From Schizophyllum amplum (lineage: Eukaryota; Basidiomycota; Agaricomycetes; Agaricales; Schizophyllaceae): a stretch of 23,909 nucleotides of DNA. Positions 9,531-18,349 of the stretch are shown here, in pieces. The DNA is taken from positions 1 to 23,909 of the forward strand of contig VDMD01000244.1 in assembly GCA_007026445.1 (NCBI GenBank). Direction: 5' to 3'. The notes beneath the pieces are model-generated. The model was not told where the DNA came from. It made no database searches and worked only from the letters and a program-made list of their open reading frames with translations. A program made the translations under genes and the position numbers. Each line of letters starts with the position of its first letter. Position 1 is the first letter of the stretch.

Positions 9531-9626
9531 CTGAGGAAACTGTTGAGGAAACGTTTGAGTCTTCGGATGCTCAACGTTTCCTCAACGGTTTCCTCAGCGG
9601 ATCCTCAACCCACTTTGACCGTTACT
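9531..9626. repeat. Right terminal inverted repeat of the Harbinger element
   Basis: Inverted partner of 5512-5606. Like the left end it has an internal fold-back, with arms at about 9531-9559 and 9570-9597 around a short loop containing CTTCGGA. Confidence 0.9.
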
Positions 9627-9629
9627 AAT
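9627..9629. repeat. Target-site duplication, right copy (AAT)
   Basis: AAT follows the last base of the right TIR and repeats the AAT at 5509-5511. Confidence 0.7.
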
Positions 9630-9802
9630 GTCGACCACGTTTGTGGCACGCCCCCGATTTACCGTAAGTATGCAACCCCCGTGGCTGCCTCGCGTCCGTC
9701 GTCGTCGTCGTTTTTCTCGTCCTTCCCTCTCTATACTTGAAGTCTATGACCTGCGGAACTGCTCGTTCGCCCACCAATAAATAGGACATCCCTTCCGCCC
9801 TC

Positions 9803-10429
9803 ATGATGCTCGAGGATAGGTCGCAAAGCGCGACTCAAAGCACTGAAGTAGACGCTCAGACTGCTTCGCCAAATGCGGCGACGGCGCAGAAAGCATCTAC
9901 ACAGCTGAAGGAATCCTCGTCAGCCGATTTTCTGAAGGTGTGTCTGAGCGCTACGTTTGTTGTACCACTTCTGACGCTTGAGCAGCCAAGGCATCCCTCG
10001 CATGCCCTCATAGCCAGACTTCCGGAGGCTTGTCAGAACGGCACATCCACACGGTACTGGTACTACGGATGGCCGCTTAACATTGACTTCGTGGATGCTG
10101 CTCTGCTTCGCTTTCATCCAAACTACAATCTCCACAATCCTGTCGTGCTCAAGGTGGCAGAGATATCGGTGCTCCTTGAGAATGCGGTGGGTTACCCGCT
10201 CCAACTTGTCTACGTTCGTCCGGACGAGAACTCGCCAAAACCCCTGCGCACGACGGACCCCGGCGTCTCGTTCTTCATGGTGGTCGGCACGTGTGGCAAA
10301 CGCTTCTATATAAGGAGGCCCAAGCAAGAGCAGGTGTCGCATTTGGTGAGGCTGTGGTTTGGTGAAGAGCCACGGTGGATGGAGGATGCTGATGAGACGA
10401 AGGAGTGGCACAAGTATGAGCTCGAGTGA
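9803..10429 (+). CDS. Conserved-looking hypothetical protein (intact member of a local paralog pair)
   Basis: The frame is open for 208 codons. I propose that 9938-9985 is a 48-nt intron (GTGTGT...GAGCAG, with CTGAC before the acceptor). That gives exons 9803-9937 and 9986-10429 and a 192-residue protein. Supporting this, the decayed copy at 593-1028 begins its similarity just after the same junction, behind an AG. The N-terminal 45 residues are Ser/Thr/Ala-rich. The rest carries the motifs shared with the copy: TSTRYWYYGWPLNIDFVDA, KVAEI, PDENSPKPL, PGVSFFMVVGTC, RFYIRRP. I do not recognise the family, and see no signal peptide or obvious membrane segment. There are two candidate ATGs (9803, 9806). 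The Harbinger element ends 176 bp upstream, probably inside the promoter. Confidence 0.75.
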   Translation: MMLEDRSQSATQSTEVDAQTASPNAATAQKASTQLKESSSADFLKVCLSATFVVPLLTLEQPRHPSHALIARLPEACQNGTSTRYWYYGWPLNIDFVDAALLRFHPNYNLHNPVVLKVAEISVLLENAVGYPLQLVYVRPDENSPKPLRTTDPGVSFFMVVGTCGKRFYIRRPKQEQVSHLVRLWFGEEPRWMEDADETKEWHKYELE

Positions 10430-10786
10430 TTTGGGGTAAAGAGTAGACCACACATCAACCCAAGGATTCTAATGCTCCGTTAGAGCGCGCTGCTCTTCTG
10501 CCTACGTCCCTGTGGACATATCAACGCTGCCTTTCACTTCCTTGCCATTAGCGTGTCCGACCAACATTGAACAATGGAATCTGAATAGGGTAATTCACTT
10601 TCCCAAAATGGTACGATCGATAGATGCCGTCACGCGTCAATCGCGATGTTCTCGAATAAAAACCTGTTCCTCCCGTCCTAGTCATTGTATCTATTTGGTT
10701 CCCGGGTCGCGTGCGCCAGCTGTGCTCGTGCTCTCTGCGTCTCTCTTACAACGTCCATCGGACAGTTGCTGCAGTTGCGCGTACGG
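10430..10786. other. Intergenic stretch upstream of exportin-T
   Basis: This 357-bp stretch has no gene I can support and presumably holds the exportin-T promoter and 5' UTR. The exportin frame is open upstream of its chosen ATG back to another ATG at 10685, but the extra 34 residues look unlike the family N-terminus. Confidence 0.4.
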
Positions 10787-13700
10787 ATGGACATCGAACT
10801 TCAGCAGGTCGTGCAGGCCATCAACATCGCGGCTGATCCCACCGCGCAGGCCACCGACGTGTACCAGCAAGCGCTCGCATACTTGCAGTCCATACAACAG
10901 AATGGGGAATCTAGCTGGCGACTCGCGCTGCACCTCTTTGTTGACCAGAATGCGGACGGGACGCGCAAGTACCCCACACAGGCACGCTTCTTCGCGCTAC
11001 GCGTGCTGGATGATTTCTTTGACGGGAGGTAAGAAGGAACGCTGCCGAAGCTATTTACTTCTGCAATACTTCACCTTCCTTTCGCCATCCAATCGAAATG
11101 CTACCGCAGAGGACAGCAGGCTGATGATGTGCCTACAGACTAGTGCCCTTCGATCAAGAAACGTTCAGCACTCTCCAGCAGGCTATGCTCGCATACATCC
11201 AGTCAGAGTACGTCTTTGGGGCCGCCGAGGCCAGTGCGACCTGTGCGTGGCTTCACTCGTGATTGTCGCCCGCCACTGACCCGCCGTTCCAGTCCTACGC
11301 AACAAATTCTCGCACACCTTGACCCTCTTCTTCCTCTGCACATACATCGACCAGTGGCCATCCTTCTTCACCGATCTCTTCACCTGCATACAGCCTGCTG
11401 AGGGCTCATCAGAACGCACATTCAACCGACACGTATCCTTGCTCTTCTTCCGTGTCATGCTCGAGATCTCCGGCGAGGTCGCGGACCAGTTGATCAAAAC
11501 GGCGCGCACCTTCAATGCGGAGCGTCATGCGCGCGATGGACGCGTCCGCGATGCAGTACGAGAACGCGACGCGCCACGTATAAATGAGGCCGTTCTCACC
11601 ATCGTCGCCGATGCCGCACGACGGATGGAGACACTGCGCAAGGAGGAGTCGGGTTCGCGAGAAATAGAAGAAGTTGAAGAGATCGTCGACCTTGGCATTA
11701 GGACGTTTGGCTCGTACGTCGGTGCGTATACCGAGCCATACGTGCGATTATGGCTGACGGACCTGGCAGGGTGGATTGATATCAACCTCACGGTGACGCC
11801 GACCACAGTGCCTCTGCTGTTCACCCTACTCGCCGACACCTCCCTCCCCATACGCTTGGCCACTTCCGTCGCCCTACTACGCATCGTGTCCAAGGGCCTC
11901 AAAGAGCCAGCGGATAAGTTGCAACTGCTCAAAATTCTGTCCCTCGGACAAGTCATCGACGCCTTGGAAACAAAAACACGGGAACAGCAAGCAGAACGAG
12001 GATCCGACACCGACGAAGGCGAAGAGTCCTACCGAGAAGCGCTTGGTAAACTGCTAAACGTGCTTGGTCTCGAGCTGATGAAGCTGATCGAGGTAAGCGG
12101 GCATCGCTAAACACAGCGCTCCTGCTAACTACGACGAAGGACAACAACGCGAGTGATGCCGTCAAGGCAGAAGCGACCTCCTACCTCCAACAGATTCTGC
12201 CAGTCACGCTACGATTCATGGCGGATGACTACGACGACACTTGCAATACGATCTTCCCTTTCCTGCAGGCCCTGCTGTCTAGTGTGAGCTTCCTTGTGCT
12301 TTACGCGCTCGATATATCTGATGGCTTGTAGTACAAGCGCCAGCGGCGAGCGTCGACTGACCCGTTACCAGAAGAAAAGCGTGCCTTCCTCTCGTCCATG
12401 GTGCAGGTCATTCTCTCGAAACTGAAATGGGACGAAGAAGCAGAACCGGAAGATATGGACGAGGACGAGAACACCGAATTTGACGCATTACGAAAGGTGA
12501 GTGACGAGGCAATCCATTTGCGCAAGACTGACCAGGCATCGCAGGACCTTCGCGTGTTCATGGATTCCGTTTCTGTCATCGAGCAGCCCATCGTGCTGGA
12601 CGCAGTGCGGTCGCTCGTCTTGAACACCTTCAGTGCATATCGAGAAGGCGCTTCAATCAAGTGGAACGACGCTGAGCTGGCCATATACCTGGTCTTTGTC
12701 TTCGGTGAAATCAATAAATGTACGTCTACAACCTATTCGTGTCACGCTACGGTCCCTCACGATGTCGTTGAAGCCTCCGGAAGCAAAGGCAGACCCGCAT
12801 TCTGCGAAGCGCCGCCTGCCATCAAGGGTCATCCACATGACTACTCACAATACCCATTGACGGCCCATGGCACCGTGCTCTTCGCTATGGTGCAGTCGGG
12901 CGTCGTCAGCTACCCGCATCGAGCGGTGTCGCTCCAATATTTCGAGAGTGTGGCGCGCTATCCGGACTTCTTCAAGGTCAGGAAAGAATGCATACCGCCA
13001 ACTCTGGAGGCCATGATTGATTCTCGGTAGGTCCAATCCCGTGCGAACTATTGGAAGCGTGCTGACGCCGTCACAGAGGTGTTCACAACGAGAATCAGAC
13101 CTATCGGTTACGCGTCTACTACCTGTTTTACCGCTTCATCAAGGACGGCCGGACGGATATCCCGCCGGACCTCGCTGTCCGTATCATCAACAGCATCCGC
13201 GACCTCCTGCCTGTCGAAGTCGGACCCATCGAGACAGAAGACAAGGACGCAGACCCACTCATGGAAGCCGTCAACAACGCAACCTTCAACTCGCACATCT
13301 ACTTGCACGAGACCGCAGGGATCCTTTGTTCCTTGCTCTTCAAAGAGCCGCAGGAGCAGAGCGCGCTGCTCATGACGCTCGTACGGCCAATGATGGACGA
13401 CCTCAGCGCGAGCTTCGAGACCGCGAAGGCGACGCGCGACACCGCCGCCATCGTCAAGGTGCACCACATCATCATGGCGCTCGGCAACATTGCGAAGGGC
13501 TTCCCGGACATGCCCGCGCCACCGCTCCCGGAGGGCTACATCATACCACCGCTCGACGTCTTCACGCAGACTGCGCAGGCGATTTTGGTCTGCCTGGAGG
13601 CCATGAACGTGTTCAAGATCATACGCGATGCGGCCAGGTTCGCTTTCGCGCGTATCCTGGCGACGACAGGGCCTAATATCACGCACCTTATCCCGCCGCT

Positions 13701-14656
13701 GATGTCGAACTTGTTGACGCACTTCGAGCCGCATGAGCTGGTGGACTTCCTTAACTTCATCGGGCTGTTGCTGCATAAGTTGAAGGTGTGTGTGCTTGTT
13801 GAGTGTATATCTACTACTGACGACCTTGCAGCGGGACATATTCGACGTGCTCGACGAGCTAATCGGCCCGCTCACCGACCACATCGCGCGCATTATTTCG
13901 CAGCCAGTACAGGGCACGGACGAAGAGCGAGACCGCGTCGAAACGCGCCGCGCCTTCATCAACATGCTCAACAGCACGCTCGACTCCGACCTCCAGGGTG
14001 TCTTCACCTCATCACGTGCGTACATCAACCTTCGCCTCAAGTCTCGCTCACCAGACTTACTGTCCTTCTAGGCAACAACGCCCGCTTCGAGCAGGTCATA
14101 GAGATGATGCTGGGCTTCGCAGCGGACGTCTCGGATCCAGCAGCTCAGCGCACTGCTTTCGGATGGATGAACCGGAGCGTGCAAGTGTGGAACCAGCCTG
14201 CGACAGCGGATGGCACGCCGAGCAATAGCATTCCCGGATTCGAGCGCTTCGTGTACGAGCGCTACGTGCCCACCGCGTTTGCTGTGCCTGCGAACCCCGC
14301 GTTCAACCCCAAGGACGGCCAGTCAGTAGTGGTGCGTGTGTCTCCAATCTTCGCCGCATATCCGCCTACTCTTTTTCTTATCAACTCAGCTATCTATCCA
14401 CTCTCCCCTTGCCCCTCGCTATCACCGATCGCACCGCTGACCATGCTCGCAGGTCCTGCACGAGATTGCAAACCTTCTTCAAAAAATCTGCAAGACCCGC
14501 GGGGACGAGGCGTACAACTTTTTCCTGTCCGCCTTTTTCCCTGCCCAGAATTGGCCTGCGGATACGGCGCTCGAGCTAACGACGAAGATGCGTGATCTCG
14601 AGCCGAAGGTGTTCAGAAAGTATTTCTATGACTTCGTGAGGAGCTCGAGAGGATGA
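10787..14656 (+). CDS. LOS1: Exportin-T (tRNA exportin, LOS1/XPOT)
   Basis: Twelve exons: 10787-11028, 11139-11242, 11293-11721, 11770-12092, 12140-12283, 12332-12496, 12545-12719, 12774-13026, 13077-13785, 13832-14015, 14072-14331 and 14453-14656. All phases agree and give 1063 residues, the usual size for this karyopherin. Family landmarks follow in order: VPFDQETFSTLQQ and AYIQSEYVFG, FLRNKFSHTLTLFF then CTYIDQWPSFF, FNRHVSLLFFRVMLEISGEV, YVGWIDINLTVTP, YPLTAHGTVLFAMVQSG, SYPHRAVSLQYFESVARYPD, and NENQTYRLRVYYLFYRFIKD. The rest is helical HEAT-like repeat sequence. The protein carries mature tRNA out of the nucleus with Ran-GTP. The start fits the family N-terminus (MDIELQQVVQAINIA). Introns at 11722, 12497 and 12720 are divisible by three and lack stops. 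Confidence 0.93.
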
Positions 14657-15233
14657 GGAGGGAGCAGGATCTGTCGCGTCGTGAGGCGGGGGGATGTATC
14701 AGAGGGGCGGAGGGCAATGGGCTGTGAAGGGGACGTCGGCAGTGCGAGTCCCGTTGTTGCAGATCTACAAGAACTAATTTTATTGTTATGCTCAGCTAGC
14801 TCATTGTATTCCCATTGCATATCTTAGTAGTAGTGTACATCCAAACCAACGCAATATGTAGTCTGCATGGGACGTTGGCGAGCAGCGAGCTCACTGCCAA
14901 GTTAAGTAACTTGAGACTTGCTTGAGAGTCACCAGCGGCCCTCGGCGAGAGCCGAACAAGCCCGGAGCTATGCGGTACCAGCTCAACCACCTGTTTCCTT
15001 CGAACCACGAGTTGACTGGTCCCGAGCGAGATTGCTCCACCCTCAAGTCTGCTTTATGGATGCCTCAGAGTCTTAAAGCCGGCTCTACTTCTGCCGTTAC
15101 CTCAACCAAATCATGACTTTGCATTGGCTGAATAGGTTGTGACTGTAGGGATTCAGGTAAGATCCTCGGGAGGACGCAGTCCATTGAAACGTTACGTGCT
15201 GATGATGGGTTGATAGTGCCAGTGTAGGCGGAC

Positions 15234-15247
15234 CAGTTGATCAACTG
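15234..15247. promoter_or_regulatory. 14-bp palindrome upstream of the EthD gene
   Basis: CAGTTGATCAACTG is a perfect palindrome about 200 bp upstream of the EthD start codon. A dimeric transcription-factor site is one reading; no factor can be named. Confidence 0.35.
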
Positions 15248-15283
15248 ATGCGCTTGTGATTCAGGCTTGCATTGGGTTGATAC

Positions 15284-15316
15284 GCGTAACCCCGGAGTTA
15301 CGCGCGATGTAACGCG
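15284..15316. promoter_or_regulatory. Clustered GTAACGC motifs, two in inverted orientation
   Basis: GCGTAAC at 15284-15290 faces GTTACGC at 15297-15303 across a 6-base loop, and TAACGCG follows at 15310-15316. Three closely spaced copies of one heptamer upstream of a TATA-like sequence suggest a regulator site for the EthD gene. This is inference only. Confidence 0.35.
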
Positions 15317-15339
15317 CTACCCGCAAGCAGACGACCAGC

Positions 15340-15344
15340 TATAA
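15340..15344 (+). promoter_or_regulatory. TATA-like element for the EthD gene
   Basis: TATAA within AGCTATAAGACG lies 103 bp upstream of the ATG at 15447, a plausible spacing for a fungal core promoter with a short 5' UTR. Confidence 0.4.
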
Positions 15345-15446
15345 GACGTTCCTTCCATATGTCAGGGTTCACTTCTTCGACCGCGCCCACAAATCGCTAC
15401 CCTACCTGACGTCCTCGTCGCCCCACCCTCCTTCACTCGCATCACA

Positions 15447-16046
15447 ATGACTGGTACCGACGCACCTGGCTCCCTCCGCAAGGACCGCGTCCGCTTCGCT
15501 ATCCTCGTCAAGCGCCGCAAGGACATGTCATACGAGGAGTTCGCTGACTACTGGCTCAACCACCACGCCAAGGTGTTCATGGGCACGCGCATCGTGCACA
15601 AATCCCTGCTTCGTTATGAGCAGGTACGTCGCTTTGGGTGGCATTGCAGTATGCGTACTGACGTACGCCTTCGAATTGTAGATGCATACTTCCGCACAGA
15701 CCGCGAAGGCATGGAACGAGCTGAACGGCATCCCTATCACTGAGTATGACGGCATCGCAATGTTCGAGGCAGATTCGTTCCAGGATATCCAGGACGTGAG
15801 TCTACAATCCCTTTCACTCTTCAAATGCCCCAACGCCCACCCTCTTACCATCATCTATCTTCCTTTATACATCTACGCCTCCCTATCACTTTTACTAATG
15901 CTCTCTCGCAGATGTGGGCCTCTGATGAGTATAAAGCCATCATCGCCCCCGACGAGCTCAAGTTCGCCGATCTCGAGAACTCTCAGGTCATCCCGCTCCA
16001 GTTCTGGGTCGGCTTCGATCATACCAAATGCTCAGCAAAATTATAG
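15447..16046 (+). CDS. EthD-domain protein
   Basis: Three exons, 15447-15623, 15682-15795 and 15912-16046, with introns of 58 and 116 nt (GTACGT and GTGAGT donors; TTGTAG and TCGCAG acceptors), give 141 residues. The fold is a single EthD-type ferredoxin-like domain. RFAILVKRRKDMSYEEFADY then WLNHHAKVF is the classic first strand and helix, LLRYEQ closes the first half, EYDGIAMFEADSFQDIQD is the second half, and DEYKAIIAPDELKFAD is the helix before the last strand. Small fungal EthD proteins occur in ether or aromatic degradation and in polyketide pathways, but no cluster partner is present here. The sequence has no signal peptide, so it is probably cytosolic. Its promoter region has unusually structured motifs. 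Confidence 0.85.
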
Positions 16047-16670
16047 CCGCGCTTCAACGTGGTCGGCTGAACACTCAATTGGAGTTTGATTGGAGTGGTC
16101 GAGCGAGCTCTGGACGATTGAGCGTGGTCTCCGAGAACAGGCGCGCTTTGGAGGCGAGCGTCCGCGATTAATGGGCTCGACGGGTCCTTGGCGTGATTGA
16201 AACCACCGCGGGCGGGGTGTAAACACTCGACGTTATACAGTGCTTTCATCCCGAACAATGTACGTGTATCTATATATCATCTACCTAATAGAGTATTCTG
16301 CATCTGGATATAGTTCAATTGTGGCACTAAAAGTGTTGCAGTAGTGCATTACAGATCGGAAAGAAGCCAAGAAAGGGATGGACGTGCGGGGTTAGTTTTC
16401 CCACGCAATGCGCCGTGTCAACGCCGTGCTCCCTGTTCCCGACCGCGCATGAATAAGTTGTTCCGCCATCCCGCTACCACTCGTCGCCGGCGCCGCCTTT
16501 CTGTCAGGACCCTCACGCGGAGGCGATGACCGGCCGGGGCAATTGAACAAGCTTGTCACAGCCTGGTTACTAAATTGTCACCATGACTGAGCTCGAACCA
16601 GCCATCAGGAATTTGGAAAGCACGACCAGCTCTCAGCGCCCCAATAACCGCGAAGCAGTGTGCTTTGACG
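16047..16670. other. Intergenic region between the EthD and hydrolase genes
   Basis: This 624-bp stretch has no supported gene. It contains the first copy of a diverged 120-bp direct repeat (16096-16216) and, near its end, an upstream reading frame at 16583-16702 that overlaps the hydrolase start. Confidence 0.5.
16096..16216 (+). repeat. Diverged direct repeat, copy A
   Basis: It starts with TGGTCGAGCGAGCTCT, contains CGCGCTTTGGAG and GGCTC, and ends around GCGTGATTG and GCGGGCGGG. The same blocks in the same order occur at 17920-18032, separated by an indel of about 20 bases. This copy lies 50 bp after the EthD stop codon. Confidence 0.7.
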
Positions 16671-16702
16671 ATGAAGCGCTTTCTACATCGCTGCTTGAAT
16701 AA
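16583..16702 (+). other. Upstream ORF overlapping the hydrolase start codon
   Basis: An ATG in a good context (GTCACCATGACTG) opens a 39-codon frame (MTELEPAIRNLE...) that ends in TAA at 16700-16702, past the hydrolase ATG at 16671 and in another frame. If transcribed it would restrain initiation at 16671. It could instead be non-coding 5' flank. Confidence 0.4.
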
Positions 16703-17834
16703 GCGGAAGAGCGCAGGCGCCAAAGCTCCTCAATCGCTCAAATCCAAATCTCGGGAGAAATCGGAGGGGTTGCACGTCCTTCTTGACCCTCCATTGTCAG
16801 AACGATCTCTCGAGTGAGTTGATACAATACTTCTCTTGCTGCATATATACGGGTGCCCTAACTTTTCAGTGTGGTCCTCATTCACGGCCTGCACGCGCAC
16901 TGGCTCGACTCCTACACGGACCGTGCCACGGGCGTGTGCTGGATGCGCGACCTCCTCCCCCTAGACCTGCCTAACAGTCCATTCCGCTTGCTCTCTTTTG
17001 GTTATGATACTGGGGCCAGCGACTCGGAGCCGATGGAGGTCATGACACGCAACTTTCTGTGCAAACTCATCGACTTGCGGCGCGAGACGCAGGCAAGTGG
17101 TGGACGCCATGCTCTTGCACATCGTCTAATGCAGAGTTCAGACGGACGCGCTACCTCTTCTGTTCATTGCACACAGTCTAGGAGGGATCATACTAAAGAG
17201 TGTGCGTCGCGGTTGATTTACTATCTTTGATCAACTTATAGCTGACCTGCGGCTGGCATCGTCTGTGTATCACAGGCACTTGCGCTCTCCGCCGATGCCC
17301 ATGACGCACTTTGCGTCGCTCCTGCCACTGCGCTCTTCTTCGGCGTACCCACGAACTATGTACGCGATTACGAGCGCATCCGCAGCGACGCCGCCGACGA
17401 GATCACGATGTCTCCGCCCATGCGCGTTTTCCGTCAAGACCTTGTGTTCCTCGGCGCGACCAACGTCAGGTTTGACGATGCTGGGCTGCCCGCAAGATTT
17501 CACTGCCAGTACTTCACAGAGAACACTGGCCTCGAAGATGTGCGGGTGAGTACATGACGTGTGGTGTATCGATGGGGTCCAGTGTACCAATGGAGCCTAG
17601 TGTAGTATCGATGAGGTGGGGTGTATGCCATCCTATCAATCTTGCTCAACGTTTCCGCAGCCGCTCGAGGAAGGCGAGCTGGCTCGCCTGCCAACTCAGG
17701 AGAGAATACGATTGAGCAAGGGTCATGGACCGATGGTTCGATACGCCGACCGCGAGGAGCCTGACTACCAGCGCGTGGCTGCATGTGTGAAGGCTGCGGT
17801 CGAACGGCTACTAGCTTCAGCGCCACCGACATAA
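16671..17834 (+). CDS. SERAC1/PGAP1-like alpha/beta-hydrolase
   Basis: Five exons: 16671-16813, 16870-17092, 17142-17201, 17276-17545 and 17661-17834, giving 289 residues. The N-terminal 40 residues are basic. VVLIHGLHAHWLDSYTDR then CWMRDLLPLDLP and LLSFGYDTG form the first strand, oxyanion region and strand 3 as in the SERAC1/DUF676 esterase group. LPLLFIAHSLGGIILKS is the nucleophile elbow (Ser134), and SKGHGPMVRYADREEPDY carries the likely catalytic His254. A lipid-ester hydrolase is the family expectation; the substrate is unknown. The second intron uses a GC donor (CAG|GCAAGT, 17093-17141), needed to keep ETQ joined to TDALPLL. An overlapping upstream ORF precedes the start. The start at 16671 is chosen because its exon splices in phase to DVVLIHGL. 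Confidence 0.85.
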
Positions 17835-18349
17835 ATACCAAAGGAGGCCGCCTGGTATAATCACAAGTCTTCCAGATAATGGTCAGACATGATAATGTGG
17901 TCGCGCCACCTCCACTGTCTGGTCGAGCGAGCTCTAGAGGACTGATCGCGCTTTGGAGATGCACTGCCGCAACTGGAGGGCTCAGAGGGAGTCAGAGGGT
18001 CGTCGCGTGATTGCGTGCCACTGCGGGCGGGCCGGTTACTGTGCTAATAGGGTAAAGAATGGGATGCTCGTTGGTCTCTCCGCGCCCGCGCCGTTCAACG
18101 TTGCGCCACCCCTGAATTTGCTGGAACTTTATGCTATTCCAGCGCTTCAGCCGACTCGTCTTGGAACGGGATGCGCCGGGTAGGGCGAGGTATAGAGTCG
18201 CTGGCGAAGAGGCATACTGAAACCAAATGAAGTGGACAAGCTGAACTCGGCAAACGCCGAAAAGCGATGCCGCAATGCCGTCGGCATACGCACGCGGGTT
18301 GATGTCACGTCCAATTTCGCACTCTCACCCGGACCTACAGGCTGAGACG
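17835..18349. other. Intergenic region between the hydrolase and CTK2-like genes
   Basis: This 515-bp stretch contains copy B of the direct repeat (17920-18032). No gene is seen. The cyclin frame is open upstream to ATGs at 18275 and 18302, so the 3' end of this stretch may be coding if an earlier start is used. Confidence 0.45.
17920..18032 (+). repeat. Diverged direct repeat, copy B
   Basis: It shares with 16096-16216 the 16-base start TGGTCGAGCGAGCTCT, then CGCGCTTTGGAG, GGCTC, GCGTGATTG and GCGGGCGGG in the same order. It lies 85 bp after the hydrolase stop codon, so both copies sit in the 3' flank of a gene. Confidence 0.7.

Larger units (their letters stand above)
5512..9626. mobile_element. 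PIF/Harbinger DNA transposon, apparently complete (4115 bp)
   Basis: The element is bounded by terminal inverted repeats of about 95 bp (5512-5606 and 9531-9626, tip AGTAACGGTCAAAGTGGG) and a 3-bp AAT duplication. It carries the two genes diagnostic of the superfamily: a DDE (DDE_Tnp_4 type) transposase on the minus strand (7551-9396) and a Myb/SANT-like DNA-binding partner on the plus strand (5792-7420). They are tail to tail with 130 bp between their stops. Both genes splice into full open frames with no lesion, and the TIRs differ at only a few positions. Together these suggest a recent insertion that may still be autonomous. It lies between an F-box gene and the promoter side of the gene at 9803. 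Confidence 0.9.
14657..15446. other. Intergenic region between exportin-T and the EthD gene
   Basis: This 790-bp stretch has no coding signal on either strand. The first part is the exportin 3' flank. The last 250 bp look like a promoter: a 14-bp palindrome at 15234-15247, a cluster of GTAACGC-type motifs at 15284-15316 and a TATA-like sequence at 15340-15344. Confidence 0.5.

Noticed and set aside
5511..9628. A TAA or TA target duplication instead of AAT
   Set aside because: The TIR can be extended by one T/A pair, but only AAT gives an exact 3-bp match outside symmetric ends.
10512..11279. 255-codon plus-strand frame across the exportin start
   Set aside because: It overlaps exportin exons 1-2 in another frame and contains no domain; exportin motifs decide the true frame.
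13108..14040. Long minus-strand open frame of 310 codons
   Set aside because: It lies antisense to well-supported exportin-T exons and spans their introns; its composition is that of a shadow frame.
14935..15040. A tRNA gene, suggested by TTCGAA and GAGCTGGTACCGC-like strings
   Set aside because: Neither strand gives a pairable acceptor, anticodon or T stem. The TTCGAA loop has no flanking 5-bp stem.
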